From Schistocerca nitens (taxonomy: Eukaryota > Arthropoda > Insecta > Orthoptera > Acrididae): 64,000 bases of DNA. The translations under genes were made by a program, and so were the position numbers. Below are positions 11,035 to 22,904 of this stretch, one piece after another; the stretch's first letter is position 1; each line of letters starts with the position of its first letter. The notes beneath the pieces were generated by a model. The model ran no database searches. It was not told the DNA's origin and saw nothing but the letters and a program-made list of their open reading frames with translations. The stretch spans positions 358,217,234 through 358,281,233 of the forward strand of contig NC_064622.1 of assembly GCF_023898315.1 (NCBI RefSeq), written 5' to 3'.

Positions 11035-11598
11035 TTAAGTGTTCTTCAGAATGCTTTACCAAAAAAACCTCGTTTTGGAACGCATTTATTTATGAATACA
11101 AATATATTCAAAATGGTAAAGAGATATTTTCACAGACGACTACTGCAGAGTTTCAAAAAAAAAAAAAAATCTACGTAGAGTTCAAATTGCTTCTTCTGGC
11201 ATGAAAATAAATTTCTCTTTCTTGTTTCTGTACCGTAACTGAGTCGTTGTTTATGGTCGTCGACTTCTATTCTTGACGTAATATTATAATCTAAAATTGT
11301 GTATATGTGTACGGTACAAGATGAGCTAATCTTTTTTCGTGTTAAAACTTCTGAAGATACACAGTCCAGTCACATTAATGTGTACATTGTCCATGTTCGA
11401 CGCTAACGTACGATAACTACTTAGAGATGGCAGGTGGCAGCACAAGCAGTGGAGGGAACATAAAGTGTGTCGGGGGGACGCGGAGAAACAGTGCAGTCGT
11501 TGTTTATGTCCAAAAGGTCATGATCATTGGCTTTCAGGAAAGACTGGAAGCATTTCTAAAATAACGAAGTTTTTGGTCTGCATTCCACTGTAGCTTAA

Positions 11599-12793
11599 GG
11601 GGGAAAGTTGATGAAATTGACCAAAAATGTCAATTTTCGATTTATTTTTTATTTGTTTGTACAACTCAGGGACAAAAGTTCCCAAAGTTTCAATTATGAA
11701 ATCGCATCCGAAGTGCCTGAAAATTAATTAAAAGTGCGACGCGGCCTCCCTGCGACGCCCACGTTTTGAAGCAGCACTTCCATACCTGTTCAGTGAACAA
11801 TGATTCTGTGTATTACTTTCAACCAAACGTGTGCGCGATACGTCTAGAAGGCTTTGATACATACTCTTTGGTTTTATAGATCATCTTTGACTCTGTTCCG
11901 TATCTTATGAACAATAACAAACTAGCTGCATCGTTTATGACGAAGCAATTCTTCTTTTGCCTTGTGATACTGACGGAGTTTATATTATTGAATTTAACTA
12001 TGGGAACGTCGGGAGGATGAAGGTATTAGAAAGAATAGGCTTCAAGATGGGAGCCGGCCGCGGTGGTCTAGCGGTTCTAGGCGCGCAGTCCGGAACCGCG
12101 CGACTGCTACGGTCGCAGGTTCGAATCCTGCCTCGGGCATGGATGTGTGTGATGTCCTTAGGTTAGTTAGGTTTAAGTAGTTCTAAGTTCTAGGGGACTG
12201 ATGACCTCAGATGTTAAGTCCCATAGTGCTCAGAGCCATTTGAACCACTTTTTTTTTTAATTGCGTTTCCTGAAAAGTTTGTTTTTTAAAGTGTATGTAC
12301 CTTTTCCTCAGATTCTATGAATGCTAGAATTATGAAATTTTGTACACATATTTCTGTAAACCTCTTAAACGTTGTCTCAAGAGCAAATTTTGAAATTCTG
12401 ATTTTCAAGCTGAGGTATGGGGCAAAGTACTCGGAAGTTTGTATGAATTTAAAATTGTATTTGTGGAATTATAATTAAAAAATTATGAAAATTCTCCTAT
12501 TTGACCTATTCCCAAAACCTCACGAGAGAAGCTTACAACATATAGAGAGATGAAACATAGAAATTTTTGTAGAAATCTCTTGAATACTTTCTGAGAAAAA
12601 GGGACATACATTATTTTTTGAAAATAAAACCAAATTTCATTAAAAAAAAGTTGAATCTATATAATCAAAGGATTTTATATGTAAATGTGTTACTTTCATG
12701 TAAAGCGTGGTACAAAATTTCATTGCCATATCTCCAAAACTGTGGATTTTATGCATTTTTGAAATTTTGTGTGTTTTTCATCAACGTCCCCCC
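11599..12793. mobile_element. non-autonomous TTAA-flanked element (Kolobok-like; piggyBac possible)
   Basis: The left end is GGGGGAAAGTTGATGAAA and the right end (complement) GGGGGGACGTTGATGAAAAA. They are inverted relative to each other and each abuts TTAA (11595-11598 and 12794-12797). The AT-rich interior has no transposase frame. It interrupts Tc1-C and carries a SINE-A. TTAA duplication is shared by Kolobok and piggyBac. I favour Kolobok because the ends begin with G runs, not CCC, and because of the transposase fragment next door. Confidence 0.75.
12053..12247 (+). mobile_element. SINE-A, near full length
   Basis: Starts GCCGGCCGCGGTGGTCTAGC (tRNA-like A-box region), has the B-box GGTTCGAATCC, and ends CAGAGCCATTTGAACCA. 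It sits inside the TTAA element. I could not see a clean target duplication here. Confidence 0.93.
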
Positions 12794-13689
12794 TTAAGTA
12801 TACTGTGTATGGCAAAATAGCGGTATCAAAAACGGCGCATGGCAAATGTGGTGCACCACGGACCATAGCAGACAGTGGGGAACGACGGCTGCGGAGGTGT
12901 ATGCAGGCGAATAGCCGTGCTACTGTTGAGCAACTAACCGCCCAGATGAACCAACAGGCTACCTACAGTGTCTGGTCAACGACCGTTCAACGAGTGCTGC
13001 TGCGTACGGGCCTCTGCAGCCGGAGACTGCTCCACTACACATGCTGGCCTGCTGTTCATCGGCGACGAAGGCTGGAATATGCTCGTCAGTACCGAAACAG
13101 AACGTCCACTGAGTGGCGACAGGTGTTCTTTACAGATGATTAACATTCAACGCTCCATTGGACAGTTGGCGTGTACTGCGTGAAACGTCTGAAAACAAGC
13201 CTACAACCAGTAGGGGACATTAGGGCGTGGGAAATGATTTCATGGCGTGATCTCGTTATTCTGAAAAGCACAGTGGATCAATATCAGTATGCATCTATAG
13301 TTGGGGACCATTTCCACGCCTACATGCAGTTTCATTTTCCTCGGCACGATGGCATCTACCAGCAGGGCAGTGCAATGTGTCACACAGCTCGCTGTGTGTT
13401 GCGCGGTTCGAAGAACACCAGAATACGTATACCGTACTCCTCTAGCGAACAAGCTTCCTGGACTTACAGTAAATCCAGAATCTGTGGAACCACTGCAAAC
13501 GGGCTGTTCGCGCTATGGGTCCTGAATCGAGAAATCTAGCGTAGCTGGCCTCCGCGCTGGAGTCGGCATGGCTCCACATCCCTGGCGGTACCTTCTGGAA
13601 CATCGTTTACTCTCTCCCCGCACGTCTCGCGCTGCAGAAGATGGTTCGTCAGGATCTTGACAGGTGGTCACATTATTATGGTATCAGCT

Positions 13690-14450
13690 TTAAAATTGGA
13701 AATATTCAATTTCAAAACACTGACAGTTCACTAACACATATAATCAAGCAATCATACAGAACAATGCATTCATATGTATGCACACAGTTTCACAAGCTGT
13801 TACATTATACTCACTAATAACAACATGAAATTAAAAATGATCTACACTTTCTGTCATCATACCATCACGTATCTTGCACATCACTGTTGAAAATACACAC
13901 ATTCTTTCATTACTCAGCATGTGTCACCTAAAATGTTTACATATCTTTAGAATGTACAAAAGAAAGTGAACTGCTTCGTTTTGATTGTAGAAAAATAAAC
14001 ATAATTAATTTTTAAAAATTCCTTGTAAACGGTAAGGAATGATCTCTTCAGTCTTGAAAAAAATTATCATACAATAACTTTCGAGTACTTTTAATATGTG
14101 GCTTTGTACTTTCTACGTTATCTAATTCTTTGCCATTCTGTTCTTAGAAAATTAACAAAAATCTCCAATTCCTTTTCACTTTCACTTATGACGTAGTGGA
14201 CAAAGTTTCCCATCAGCCGTAGTACAGCAATCTGTTTTGTTGACGTATACCGTCTCTTCACTGGTTTTAAAGCTTCCGTTACCTTTATACGACTTGGATC
14301 TGCTCTACTCTTTAAAGAAAGTTTAATTTACGCTCATTGGTGCATGTGCTCCAGATTATCGTTTACTTCGCAGAATGAGTAGTTAGTAGCACAGTTTGAG
14401 TTAAGCTTTTCTTTTCTTTTTTCTTTTTTTTTTTTCTTTGCCATTGATTC
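13690..14450. other. no recognised feature; poly-T tract
   Basis: AT-rich spacer ending in a T/C-rich run at about 14408-14440. No open frame of a known family. Confidence 0.4.
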
Positions 14451-14453
14451 CTC

Positions 14454-14775
14454 CGGCCAACGGCTTTGCCGCAGTGGTAACACCGGTTCCCGTCAGATCA
14501 CCGAAGTTAAGCGCTGTCGAGCTTGCTTAGCATTGGGATAAGTGACCATACGGTCTATCGACGGCTGTTGGCAAGTGGGGTACACTCAGGCCTCGGAGGC
14601 CAATTTAGGAGATACTTGACTAAGAAATAGCGGCACCGGTCACGAAGACTGATAACGGCAGGGAGAGCGGTGTGCTGACCACCCATCCAGTGACGGCTAT
14701 TGTCTGAGGATGACACGGCGGTCGGTCGGTAACGTTGGGCCTTCCGAGGCTTGTTCGGAAGGAATTTTTGTTGTT
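14454..14775 (+). mobile_element. 5S rRNA-derived SINE
   Basis: 14456-14575 looks like a complete but mutated 5S rRNA: it begins GCCAACGGCTTTGCCGCAGT, has the internal promoter region GATCACCGAAGTTAAGC, and closes with GGCTGTTGGC. It continues without a terminator into a 200-bp unrelated body (GGAGATACTTGACTAAGAAA ... GACACGGCGGTCGGTCGG), which a 5S gene would not have. It is a SINE with a 5S-type RNA polymerase III promoter, related to the SINE3 class. Confidence 0.85.
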
Positions 14776-14967
14776 TCATGCATCACTTAGTAGCAAGTTG
14801 ACTGTATCTTAAGAATTTAGTGTTTGTTAGCTGTATTTGCCCATATTACTGTCCAGTTTCTGTCGGTATATGTCAATTCTACTCTGTTAACTTCGGATTT
14901 GTGGATTATCTCTTCATACACATCTGCAGCTTTTATGAAAGTTTTGTCTTACCTTGTCCAGTGTATA

Positions 14968-15903
14968 CACTTATCAGCCAGAAAATTGTGACCACCGACC
15001 TGCTATCGATATAAACCCTTCCAGGAGATAGCAGCGTCACCTGGGGAGAAATGACTGCTAGTCAGACAAACGCACAGTGCATGTAGCTCCAGCATGCAGT
15101 ACCGTGTGTAAAATAGGGAACGCAATCGATCTACCTGAGTTTCACCGAGGACAGATTGTGATGGTCCGGAGGCTCGACACGAGTATTTCTGAAACTGCAC
15201 AACTTGTCGGATGTTCGGTCAGTGCTGTGGTGAGCGTCTTCACCACATGGCGAAACCAAGGTGAAACCACGTCCAGGCGTCGGGGGGTTGGGCGGCCACC
15301 GCTCATAAAGATGTAGGACGTTATAGGATGGGAAGACTGGTAAAACAGTGGGCAGAGTACAAGTGTCTAAACACGCAGTGCACCGAACACTTCTAACGAT
15401 GGTCCTCCGCAGCCGAAGACCCATGCATGTGTCAATGTTAACACCACGACATCAGCCGACTACGGCTGAAATGCACACGTGACCATCAGCACTGGACGTG
15501 GCGCTGTGGCAGAGCGTTTCATGGTCTGATGAATCCCGATATCTTCTTCATCGTGCTGATGGGAGAGCGCGAATCCGTTGTCTTCCAGGGGAACAGGTCC
15601 TTGACATCTGTATGGCGAGACGGATAGAAGCTGAGGAATACTCACGTGGGCACCCATGTGTCCAGTGGGGCTCGTACAAGACACCCTGACGGGCAAGGAG
15701 TATCGTACACTGGTTGCAGACCAAGTAAACCCCGTTATGACGATCATGATTTCCCGAGGCAGTGGCATTTCTTAAGAAGTTTGTACACCATATCACAAGG
15801 CCACGAGTGTGATGGAGTGGTTCGAAGAACACAGTGACGAGTTCCAATTGATGTGCTGCCCCCCAACTCGCCAGATCTGAACCCGATTGGATACACCTGG
15901 GAT
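14968..15903 (+). pseudogene. Tc1-E transposase pseudogene, 3' truncated
   Basis: The left terminal repeat begins CACTTATCAGCCAGAAAAT beside TA. A degraded frame follows: IDLPEFHRGQIVMVRRLDTS and ETAQLVGCSVSAVVSVFTTW (helix-turn-helix, 15120-15250), SRRRGVGRPP (linker), then the first catalytic region WSDESRYLLHRADGRARIR at about 15520-15580. The last catalytic block is near 15870-15903 (NSPDLNPIGYTWD, with Gly where Glu is expected). Sequence matching the family stops at about 15903 and the 3' repeat is missing. Frameshifts are numerous. It is a dead Tc1 relative. Confidence 0.8.
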
Positions 15904-16441
15904 GTTTCTGACATCAATGATATGCTGTTTTATCGTCTCCCAAAATTCCATGTAAAACTCGGCATATATTCCGTCTGAGTCCGATGACTGTCCTTTTGCT
16001 GACTGAGCTCTCCAGGCAGTTTCAACACCCGCCCTCGCTGCTTCATTTATGTCGACGTTCTACTATCCAAACTCCACAGAAACGCTTCTGCAGATTTTGC
16101 TGAAGGCACAAGTTTCTGGATTCGAGTCCTGGTACTGCACAAAGTTTCAGTCTTCCAAAAAGCTTCAAAACCGCACACACAACGCTATTCTTACCTCGGT
16201 TAAGATTCTGACAATATGCAGAGAAATTATACTCATAGTTTTTTAAAACTGTTGTGGATGGTTACTGTTAATGTTCCGTTGATGACGAAGTCGTTAGAGA
16301 AGAGCACTCATCTGACAGTAAATAAATCATCCTGAACACTGATGATCTTCGAAGCATGCTTCTTGCGAAAAGGACTCCAGTGCATGATCTCCAAATTTCA
16401 TCTGTTACAGTAGACTCTAGGCGCGCGCGCTCTCTCACATT

Positions 16442-16442
<1 letters not shown>

Positions 16443-16491
<49 letters not shown>
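16443..16491. repeat. (CA)n microsatellite
   Basis: About 24 uninterrupted CA units. Open frames through it on either strand (poly-Thr-His or poly-Val-Cys) are artefacts. The surrounding 15904-16440 and 16495-17516 show nothing else I recognise. Confidence 0.97.
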
Positions 16492-16494
<3 letters not shown>

Positions 16495-17518
16495 GAACAT
16501 GCACCAAAAAGAACCTTTCTAACACACCAAAGTTCTACGCTGATGAGATTTTAGAGTGTTGATCACGATTGACGAAGATCCGGATTTAAGCCTCATATGG
16601 TCGGTCTCATTACATATTCTGCAGTATACGGCAATTTTGCTCCTGGGGATGTTTTCAGTACTTTGCTCCATCTAGAAGGTTCAAACCTTTGAAATAATTC
16701 AAACTGAATAATTCAGTCCAATTCGCCAAAAAAGTCGTGAAAACTCATCTTGCGTAGTTGTTAGTAAAACGTCGCTTCTTTTCCGGACCTCAGACACGAA
16801 ATATCCACGTCTGCTTGCAGACATGTTTGTTGGAACTTCCCCAGCCTTCAAGGTCGACTTCCGCTTTATTTTCACAAGCGTTTTCTTCCATGCTCTCGAG
16901 TTTTTATCCACTAACTTACGTATTTTCTGTCCTTGTAGAAACTAGTAATGAGAAAGGAGAGGTATTTATCGACATCTTATTTCTGCGTGAGTCCATTCGA
17001 AAGTGTTTTTCTTCTATTTTTGTCTCTCTAAATTGGAGAACAATCTGTTTGCCGACACGATACACAAAATGTTTCATGTGGAGTAAACGTGTAAGCAAGC
17101 TTGGGGGAATTTCTCTGTAACGATTTCTGAGCTCGAGTCATTGATTTGTTTCAGTGTCTCCAGTAAATATGTGTCTTAAGATTGCTAGTTTGGTGTTCCT
17201 TTTTTGTACAATTTCGACATGTAACAGGATTAGCCAGTCACGAAAAACGTAAGGCTTTACATTCACTTTAACTGTTGTTACTTCTGTGGATTACAACTGC
17301 GGCACCTACCTGATAATATTTATTTCTGTAATGTACTTGGTGAATCTATAGTTCCCTCACTCTTATCGTTCGATTGTATATTTAAATTCATATCAGATAT
17401 CTGTATGTTAGTACGATTTCATAACAATGGTTCAGTTTGACGAAGTGGGACCATTATTAATTTTTATTTCCTACTGTTCACGGGTATACTATGATTTCGG
17501 TTTTTAAAATCATATGTA

Positions 17519-18895
17519 CGAGGGTCACTCCAAAAGAAAGGCACACTATTTTTTTTTAAATCCATCTTTTATTCTACATGTTTGAAAGTTTTACAGTTCC
17601 TTTAGGAACAATATTTTCATTTCTCCACATAATTTCCATCCCTCTCACCTGCCTTACGCCATCTTGGAACCAGCGCCTGTATACCTGCACAGTAAAATTC
17701 TGGAGCAACCTGTTGGAGCCACTGTTTGGCAGCGTGTACAAGGGAGTCTTCATCTTCAAACCTTGTTCCACGAAGAGAGTCTTTCAATTTCCCAAAGAGA
17801 TGATAGTCACATGGAGCCAGGTCAGGACTGTAAGGCGGGTGTTTCAGTGTTGTCCATCCGAGTTTTGTGATCGCTTCCATGGTTATTTGACTTACATGTG
17901 ACCGTGCATTGTCGTGCAACAGCAAAACATCCTGCTTTTGCCGATGTGGTCGAACACGACTCAGTCGAGCTTGAAGTTTATACTGTGTCGTCACATATGC
18001 ATCGGAATTTATGGTGGTTCCACCTGGCATGATGTCCACAAGCAAGAGTCCTTCGGAATCAAATAACACCGTAGCCATAACTATTCCAGCAGAAGGTGTG
18101 GTTTTGAACTTTTTTTCTTGGGTGAATTTGTATGATGCCACTCCATTGATTGCCTTTTCGTCTCTGGGGAAAAATGATGGAGCCATGTTTCATCACCTGT
18201 CACCATTGTTCCAAGAAATTCATCTCCACCATTCTTGTACTGTTCCAAAAGTTCGCTACATACCGTTTTTCTTGTTTCTTTGTGAGCCACTGTCAACATC
18301 CTGGGAACCCACCTGGCACAAACCTTTTTCAACGCCAACACTTTCAGTATTCTGCAAACACTTCCTTCCCCTATCCCAGCGTAGCGTGACAATTCGTTCA
18401 CTGTGATGCGTCTGTCAGCAGTCACCAATTCGTTAACTCTCTGCACATTGTCTGGAGTGTGTGCAGTAGGCCTACGAGGAATGCCGCTGCGAGGACAATC
18501 CTGAATATTGCCGTGCCGCTTTCATCACGTAACCTGCTTGCCCACCGACTAACTGTACTGCGATCGACAGCAGCATCTCCATACACCTTTTTTCAACCTC
18601 TTGTGGATGTTTCCCACTGTGTCGTTTTCACAGCACAGGAATTCTATGACAGCACGTTGCTTCTGACGAACGTCAAGTGTAGCAGCCATCTTGAAGACAT
18701 GCTGTGACGGCGCCACTCACGGGAACAGGTTGAACTAAGTTTGGCCGCGCGGGATTAGCCGAGCGGCTGCCGGCACGGTAACTCAGCGTGTTCGGTCAGG
18801 GGGTTAGCTGCCCTCTGTAATAACAAAAACTGAGGTAATGGATCATCGACGAACTGAAACAAAAACAGTATGCATCTCTTTTGGGGTGACCCTCA
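17519..18895 (-). pseudogene. mariner pseudogene (DD34D), copy 2
   Basis: Inverted ends CGAGGGTCACTCCAAAAGA (left) and TGAGGGTCACCCCAAAAGA (right, complement) lie between TA sites at 17517-17518 and 18896-18897. The minus strand carries an N-terminal helix-turn-helix frame from about 18690 (RQKQRAVIEFLCCENDTVGN). It is frameshifted after KRLKK, then continues at 18446-18081 with the linker WVPRML and VTGDETWLHH, then after a second frameshift at 18186-17617 with HDNARSH and YSPDLAPCDYHLF. The last two Asp are 34 residues apart. The catalytic residues survive but the frame is broken at least twice. It contains a SINE at 18744-18872. Confidence 0.9.
18744..18872 (+). mobile_element. chimeric SINE fragment (SINE-B head fused to SINE-G)
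   Basis: The first part, GCCGCGCGGGATTAGCCGAG, matches the head of SINE-B (see 49331-49517). It is followed directly by GGCACGGTAACTCAGCGTGT and CTCTGTAATAACAAAAACTG, which match SINE-G (see 28623-28782). The join at about 18768-18773 lies within the A-box region. Confidence 0.65.
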
Positions 18896-18897
18896 TA

Positions 18898-19474
18898 TTT
18901 CATTTGGTTAGTTTCTTCTCTGTAACCCAAAGAATCTAAGGTTCCACGTTTCGTTTAGTGAAACATGGCCTCATCTCTTCCTGATAATCCCTCCTAGGTA
19001 GTCCCAAGACGGAACTACGAGAAGATTTTACGGGATTTCAGCACCTTCTTTTGCGTTGAAGTGATTGTCACTTTATACAAGGTTTTAGGGGTATAATTGC
19101 AGATATTTTTATTGATGACTGAGGAATGTACTGAACAACATTACATCAGTATTTACTTCATTTGCAGACTAATAATTATAGGTATTGCGAGTAGTATGCT
19201 TTTAGATGGTTATTACCTCCAAATGGACAAAGCAGAAGTAAGTCATTAATGTTTATTTTCTCCAGGACAGCAGATAGAGTAGATGCGCCGACTCAAAACA
19301 AATCGTCTAAACTGACAGGCGTAGCCCACCTCGTGGTGCAGTTACGACCGCGCAAAAAACATAAGATAGTAAGTTATGTGACGTGTTTGCAGGGAGACTG
19401 TTAGACACAGAGAAAAAGTCACTAACACCCTGATGTGGATACACATTAAGGTACCAATTATCACAATATCTGTA
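18898..19474. other. no recognised feature
   Basis: AT-rich spacer between two mariners; nothing with family identity. Confidence 0.35.
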
Positions 19475-20733
19475 CGTAGGAGGTCTCATAAAAATTTCCG
19501 GAACGTTCGAGATAGTGTGTTGGAGTGAAATGTGGTTGGCATACCTGCACACGCCTGTATTTAATGTATAACTGCCGGAAGTTTCATTGTTGTATGTCTG
19601 TTAGTTATTGTTTAGTGCTGTACTGAGTAGAACGTTGTGTCGCACAGTTTGTTAATTTCGAGATGGGAGAGTGAGGAGAGCAATGCGTCTGCATTAAATT
19701 TTGCGTGAAACTCAAGAAAACCTTTACAGAGATGCACCAAATGATGCAGGGAGCCCATGTTGATGAGTGCTTGCACCATATTCGGTGTTACGAATTGTTC
19801 ACACGTTTAAGAATGGCCGGATGGAAGTTAAAGATTACCCTCTTTCAGGACGGCCTTCGACTTCTACCAACGACGCTAATGTCAGGAACTTCAACGAAAT
19901 TGTGCGTGCCAAAAGAAGACTGACTGTCAGAGATATTGCAGAAGAATGCAACATTTCAGTTGGATCATGTCATGAATTCCCTACACAGCATCTTTGGAAT
20001 GCATCGTGTTGCCTCTAAGCTCGTCCCACGACTCATGAGTTAAGACCGGAAAGGCTTCGCCTCGCAATCTGTGTAGAACTTTTGCATCGCGCAGATGAGA
20101 ACGGGATGTTCCTTACGAGAATTATAACTGATAATGAGACGTGGGTCTATGGTTATGATGCTGATACCAAAATTCAGTCTTCACGATGGGTCGGGAAAGG
20201 TTCTCCAAGGCCAAACGAAGCTCGTCATATTAGGTCAAATGTCAAAGCTATACTGATAGTTTTCTTTGACTGGAGGATTAGTTCATAAGGAATTCATCGA
20301 TGGTACTATCGGGATGTGTTGCGATACCTGCGGGAAAATGGGAGAAGGAAACGGCCTGAAATGTGGCGAGACAATTCGTGGCTCTTGTATCACGAGAATG
20401 CACCCGTTGGTGACTGACTACTGCTCAAAAAACGAAATCATTGTGCTGCCTCATCCTTTGTGCTCTTCAGACTAGTGCAAACTTTTTTTTTTTTTTCCAA
20501 AGTGGAAGGCGAAGATTTGCAACGATAGACGAGATAAGAGAAAAATCGTAGGCGACGCTTAGCGCGATCCAGCAAGATTCGTACCAAGACTACTTCCGGA
20601 AGTAGAAACGACGTTAGGAGCGGTGTACCAATTGTCGAGGACAGTGTTTCGAAGAAGACCATGCACAATAAGTAAAAGGTGAGCGTGGAAAAATTTTGTG
20701 GGCAAAGTTGCGTAATTTTTTGAACAGACCTCG
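19475..20733 (+). pseudogene. mariner pseudogene, copy 3
   Basis: Ends resemble GAGGTCT...CATAAAAATTT (left) and CGAGGTCTGTTCAAAAAAT (right, complement), the right one next to TA. The plus strand encodes a mariner N-terminus (FKNGRMEVKDYPLSGRPST then AKRRLTVRDIAEECNISVGS, 19800-19960). The first catalytic region is at 20082-20170 (RADENGMFLTRIITDNETWVYGYD), where the usual TGDE is TDNE, so a catalytic Asp is replaced. Frameshifts and stops separate the blocks and no HDNA motif is intact. It belongs to a different mariner subfamily from the 8420 and 17519 copies. Confidence 0.85.
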
Positions 20734-20735
20734 TA

Positions 20736-22400
20736 TAACCCTAACACCTTGTTTGGACTGTGAAGAGAGATCTACATACATACTCATAGTGCCACGTGAT
20801 AAGGATTCTTTCCGTTCTAGTTGTTTATGGAGTGCACAGATAATGACTGCTTCAACGCCTCTATGCGTGCTGTAATTGGTCGTACCTTGCCTGCCCGGTC
20901 CCAACATGAATGCTACCTAACAGATTGAAAAATATATAGATTCTTCACTTAATGCGAGTTCTTGAAACTTATAAGTAGGTTTTCGCGGGATAGTTGGCGT
21001 CTTTCTTCAAGGATCGTGACGCATTCCCGTGGGTTGAAACAAATCTGTGGCCATTCGTGTCATCTTTCTTGGAACATGTTCAAAATCCCCTGTGACCATT
21101 TGTGCCCCATTTCTTGGTATATGTTCGTTAACCACCTGAACATATTGTAAGATGACACGCGCAAATAATTTGCAATCAGCATTTTATACACTGACTGCAT
21201 TTTGACACGATGCTATTAATGAGTCGAAGTCTACCACCTACTTCAGCGACAACTGAACCAATGTGGTGCTAACCATTTCATATGCCTAGAAATTGTTACA
21301 TCCTGGTACTTTTGTGGGTTGACTGATTGGTAGTGTATTCATAGGACACTAAATTTTGTTTTAAATTCGCGAAGTGTGTAATGTTACGTTTCTCAGTATT
21401 TAAAACTATGTGCTAACCTTTGTACCACTTTGAAATATTATCAGGATCTGAGTGAAAATATGTGCAGCTTTTTTCAGACAGCACTTCATTATTGCTAACT
21501 CCACCGACTCCAGAAAGTCCGAAGTAACTATTAACATAGTGTGCCAGGTCATTGATACACAACACGAAAACAAGGGTCCCAACACACACACTGGGGCACG
21601 CCTGAAGTTATTTCTATTTCCGTTTATGACTTTCCATCCAATTACGAGAAACTGCGTCCTCCCTACCTAGAAATCGTCAATTGTTCGTCTCTTTCAAGAA
21701 TAACGAATTGTATTCTGTTTGCTAGGAACTCGTAAATACACCCACAAAACGGGTGCGGTATTCTGTGTGCTCGTATTTTGTTGATTAGGAGACATTTGCG
21801 GAACTGCAGCGAACGTCTCCTGGAAGCCAAGGAACACTGCATCAACCTCGGCGACGGTATCTGCTGCATTCTGGAACAGACCAAACACGATCATTGCTTG
21901 CGGAATCAACGTTGACTTCAACAGCGGAGAGTTTCGGTCTCCAGAAATATCATGATACGCGAGTATAAAATGTGTTCCAAAATTCTGTAGCGTACCGAGG
22001 TCAGCGAAATAGACCTATGGTTTTGTTCGTCCGTTCGACGACCCTTCTTCAAAACGGAAAAGACCTGCACGTATTTCCAATCAATAGAAACGCTTCACTC
22101 CTCCAGCTACCTGAGGGACACTACTGCTGGAAGAGGAGCAAATTCTTTCGTGTGCTCTCTGTAAAATCGAATATGTATCATCCCATCATATCTAGTCTCC
22201 TCTCTTGTATTGAGCGATTTCAGTATCTCACAGTCTTGTCGTCTTCACGTACGTATAACGTTTTACAGGGGGAATCCCCTCCCAAAGATTCCCAACTGGG
22301 ATTCTCTCTGCATCACTATCAGCATGCAGAGATGTTTGGCTCAAGAGAAGAAAGTAAGCCTTGCATCAGCCCGTGCTGATTTCACAAGTTGGGAATTAAA
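20736..22400 (-). pseudogene. old CR1/Jockey-like LINE, reverse transcriptase and 3' part
   Basis: Minus-strand fragments line up with the LINE at 39000-42440. QVLFRFEEGSSNGRTKP (about 22070-22020) corresponds to QVVPVFKKGRRADAQNY. VDAVFLGFQETFAAVPQ (about 21860-21800) corresponds to VDAVFLDFRNAFDTVPH, with the catalytic Asp replaced by Gly. A distal segment at 20740-21650 has the character of the 3' half of such elements. Stops and indels are everywhere, so this is an old copy. Upstream LINE sequence reappears at 23510-23720, with a tandem repeat and a PLE fragment between. Confidence 0.65.
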
Positions 22401-22565
22401 GATGAAACGAAACGCTACCCCATCTTCATCACTAAAACTATTTTGCGACAAAAATATAAATAAACAAATAAATTAAAAACAAACTGGTGAAATGGTTCGT
22501 GAAATGGTCTAATGTGACACTTCACTTGCACAACTAACAGCAAGCTTCGTGAAATATTTCATTTT

Positions 22566-22903
22566 CCCTCAAATCACCAATTAAGTACTCCTTGGTGGCC
22601 CTGATTACTTTCAAGCAATTAAATCCTTTTTTTGTAAGACTAGACATCTCGCTGGTGAATTTGCTACCTCATTTGTCCATTTCCCATTCTTAGTTTAGCT
22701 ACAAAAATTTGGACAAATCTCCATTCTGTAATTATCTCTCAAATCGCTAATTAAGTTTCTCTTATTACTCTGATTGTTTTACATTTAGTAAATATTGTTT
22801 TGCGAAACCAGACACCTTGTTGATTAATTTGATACCCCATTTGTACATTTCCCATTCGTTTGTCTATGAAAACCGGGACAAAAACTCATTTTGTAATTTC
22901 TAG
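22566..22903. repeat. tandem dimer, unit about 169 bp
   Basis: Two head-to-tail copies (22566-22735 and 22736-22903) share CTCAAATC(A/G)C(C/T)AATTAAGT, CATTTGT(C/A)CATTTCCCATTC and CATTCTGTAATT/CATTTTGTAATT. They are diverged by perhaps a quarter. Function unknown. Confidence 0.75.
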
Positions 22904-22904
22904 G

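Larger units (their letters stand above)
11363..13680 (+). pseudogene. Tc1-C element, copy 1, with nested TTAA element
   Basis: The left end reads CAGTCCAGTCACATTAATGTG and the right end GGTGGTCACATTATTATG. The interior encodes a Tc1 transposase in pieces. A helix-turn-helix/linker region (GKCGAPRTIADSGERRLRRC and onwards, 12829-13143) ends at the first catalytic region FFTDD. The middle is at 13171-13400 (ISWRDLVILKSTVDQYQYAS), and a degraded second Asp region reads QQGSAMCHTARCV where QQDNAxxH is expected. The same order is found at 46423-47971. Frameshifts, loss of the DNAxxH motif and a nested insertion at 11599-12793 make it inactive. The right terminal repeat lacks its last bases. Confidence 0.8.

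Noticed and set aside
11599..12793. definite piggyBac element
   Set aside because: TTAA flanks fit, but the ends do not begin CCC and no piggyBac transposase is present; kept only as an alternative.
14456..14575. functional 5S rRNA gene
   Set aside because: Many differences from 5S, no T-run terminator at its end, and read-through into a SINE body.
16268..16562. proteins with poly-Thr-His or poly-Val-Cys
   Set aside because: Translation of a (CA)n microsatellite.
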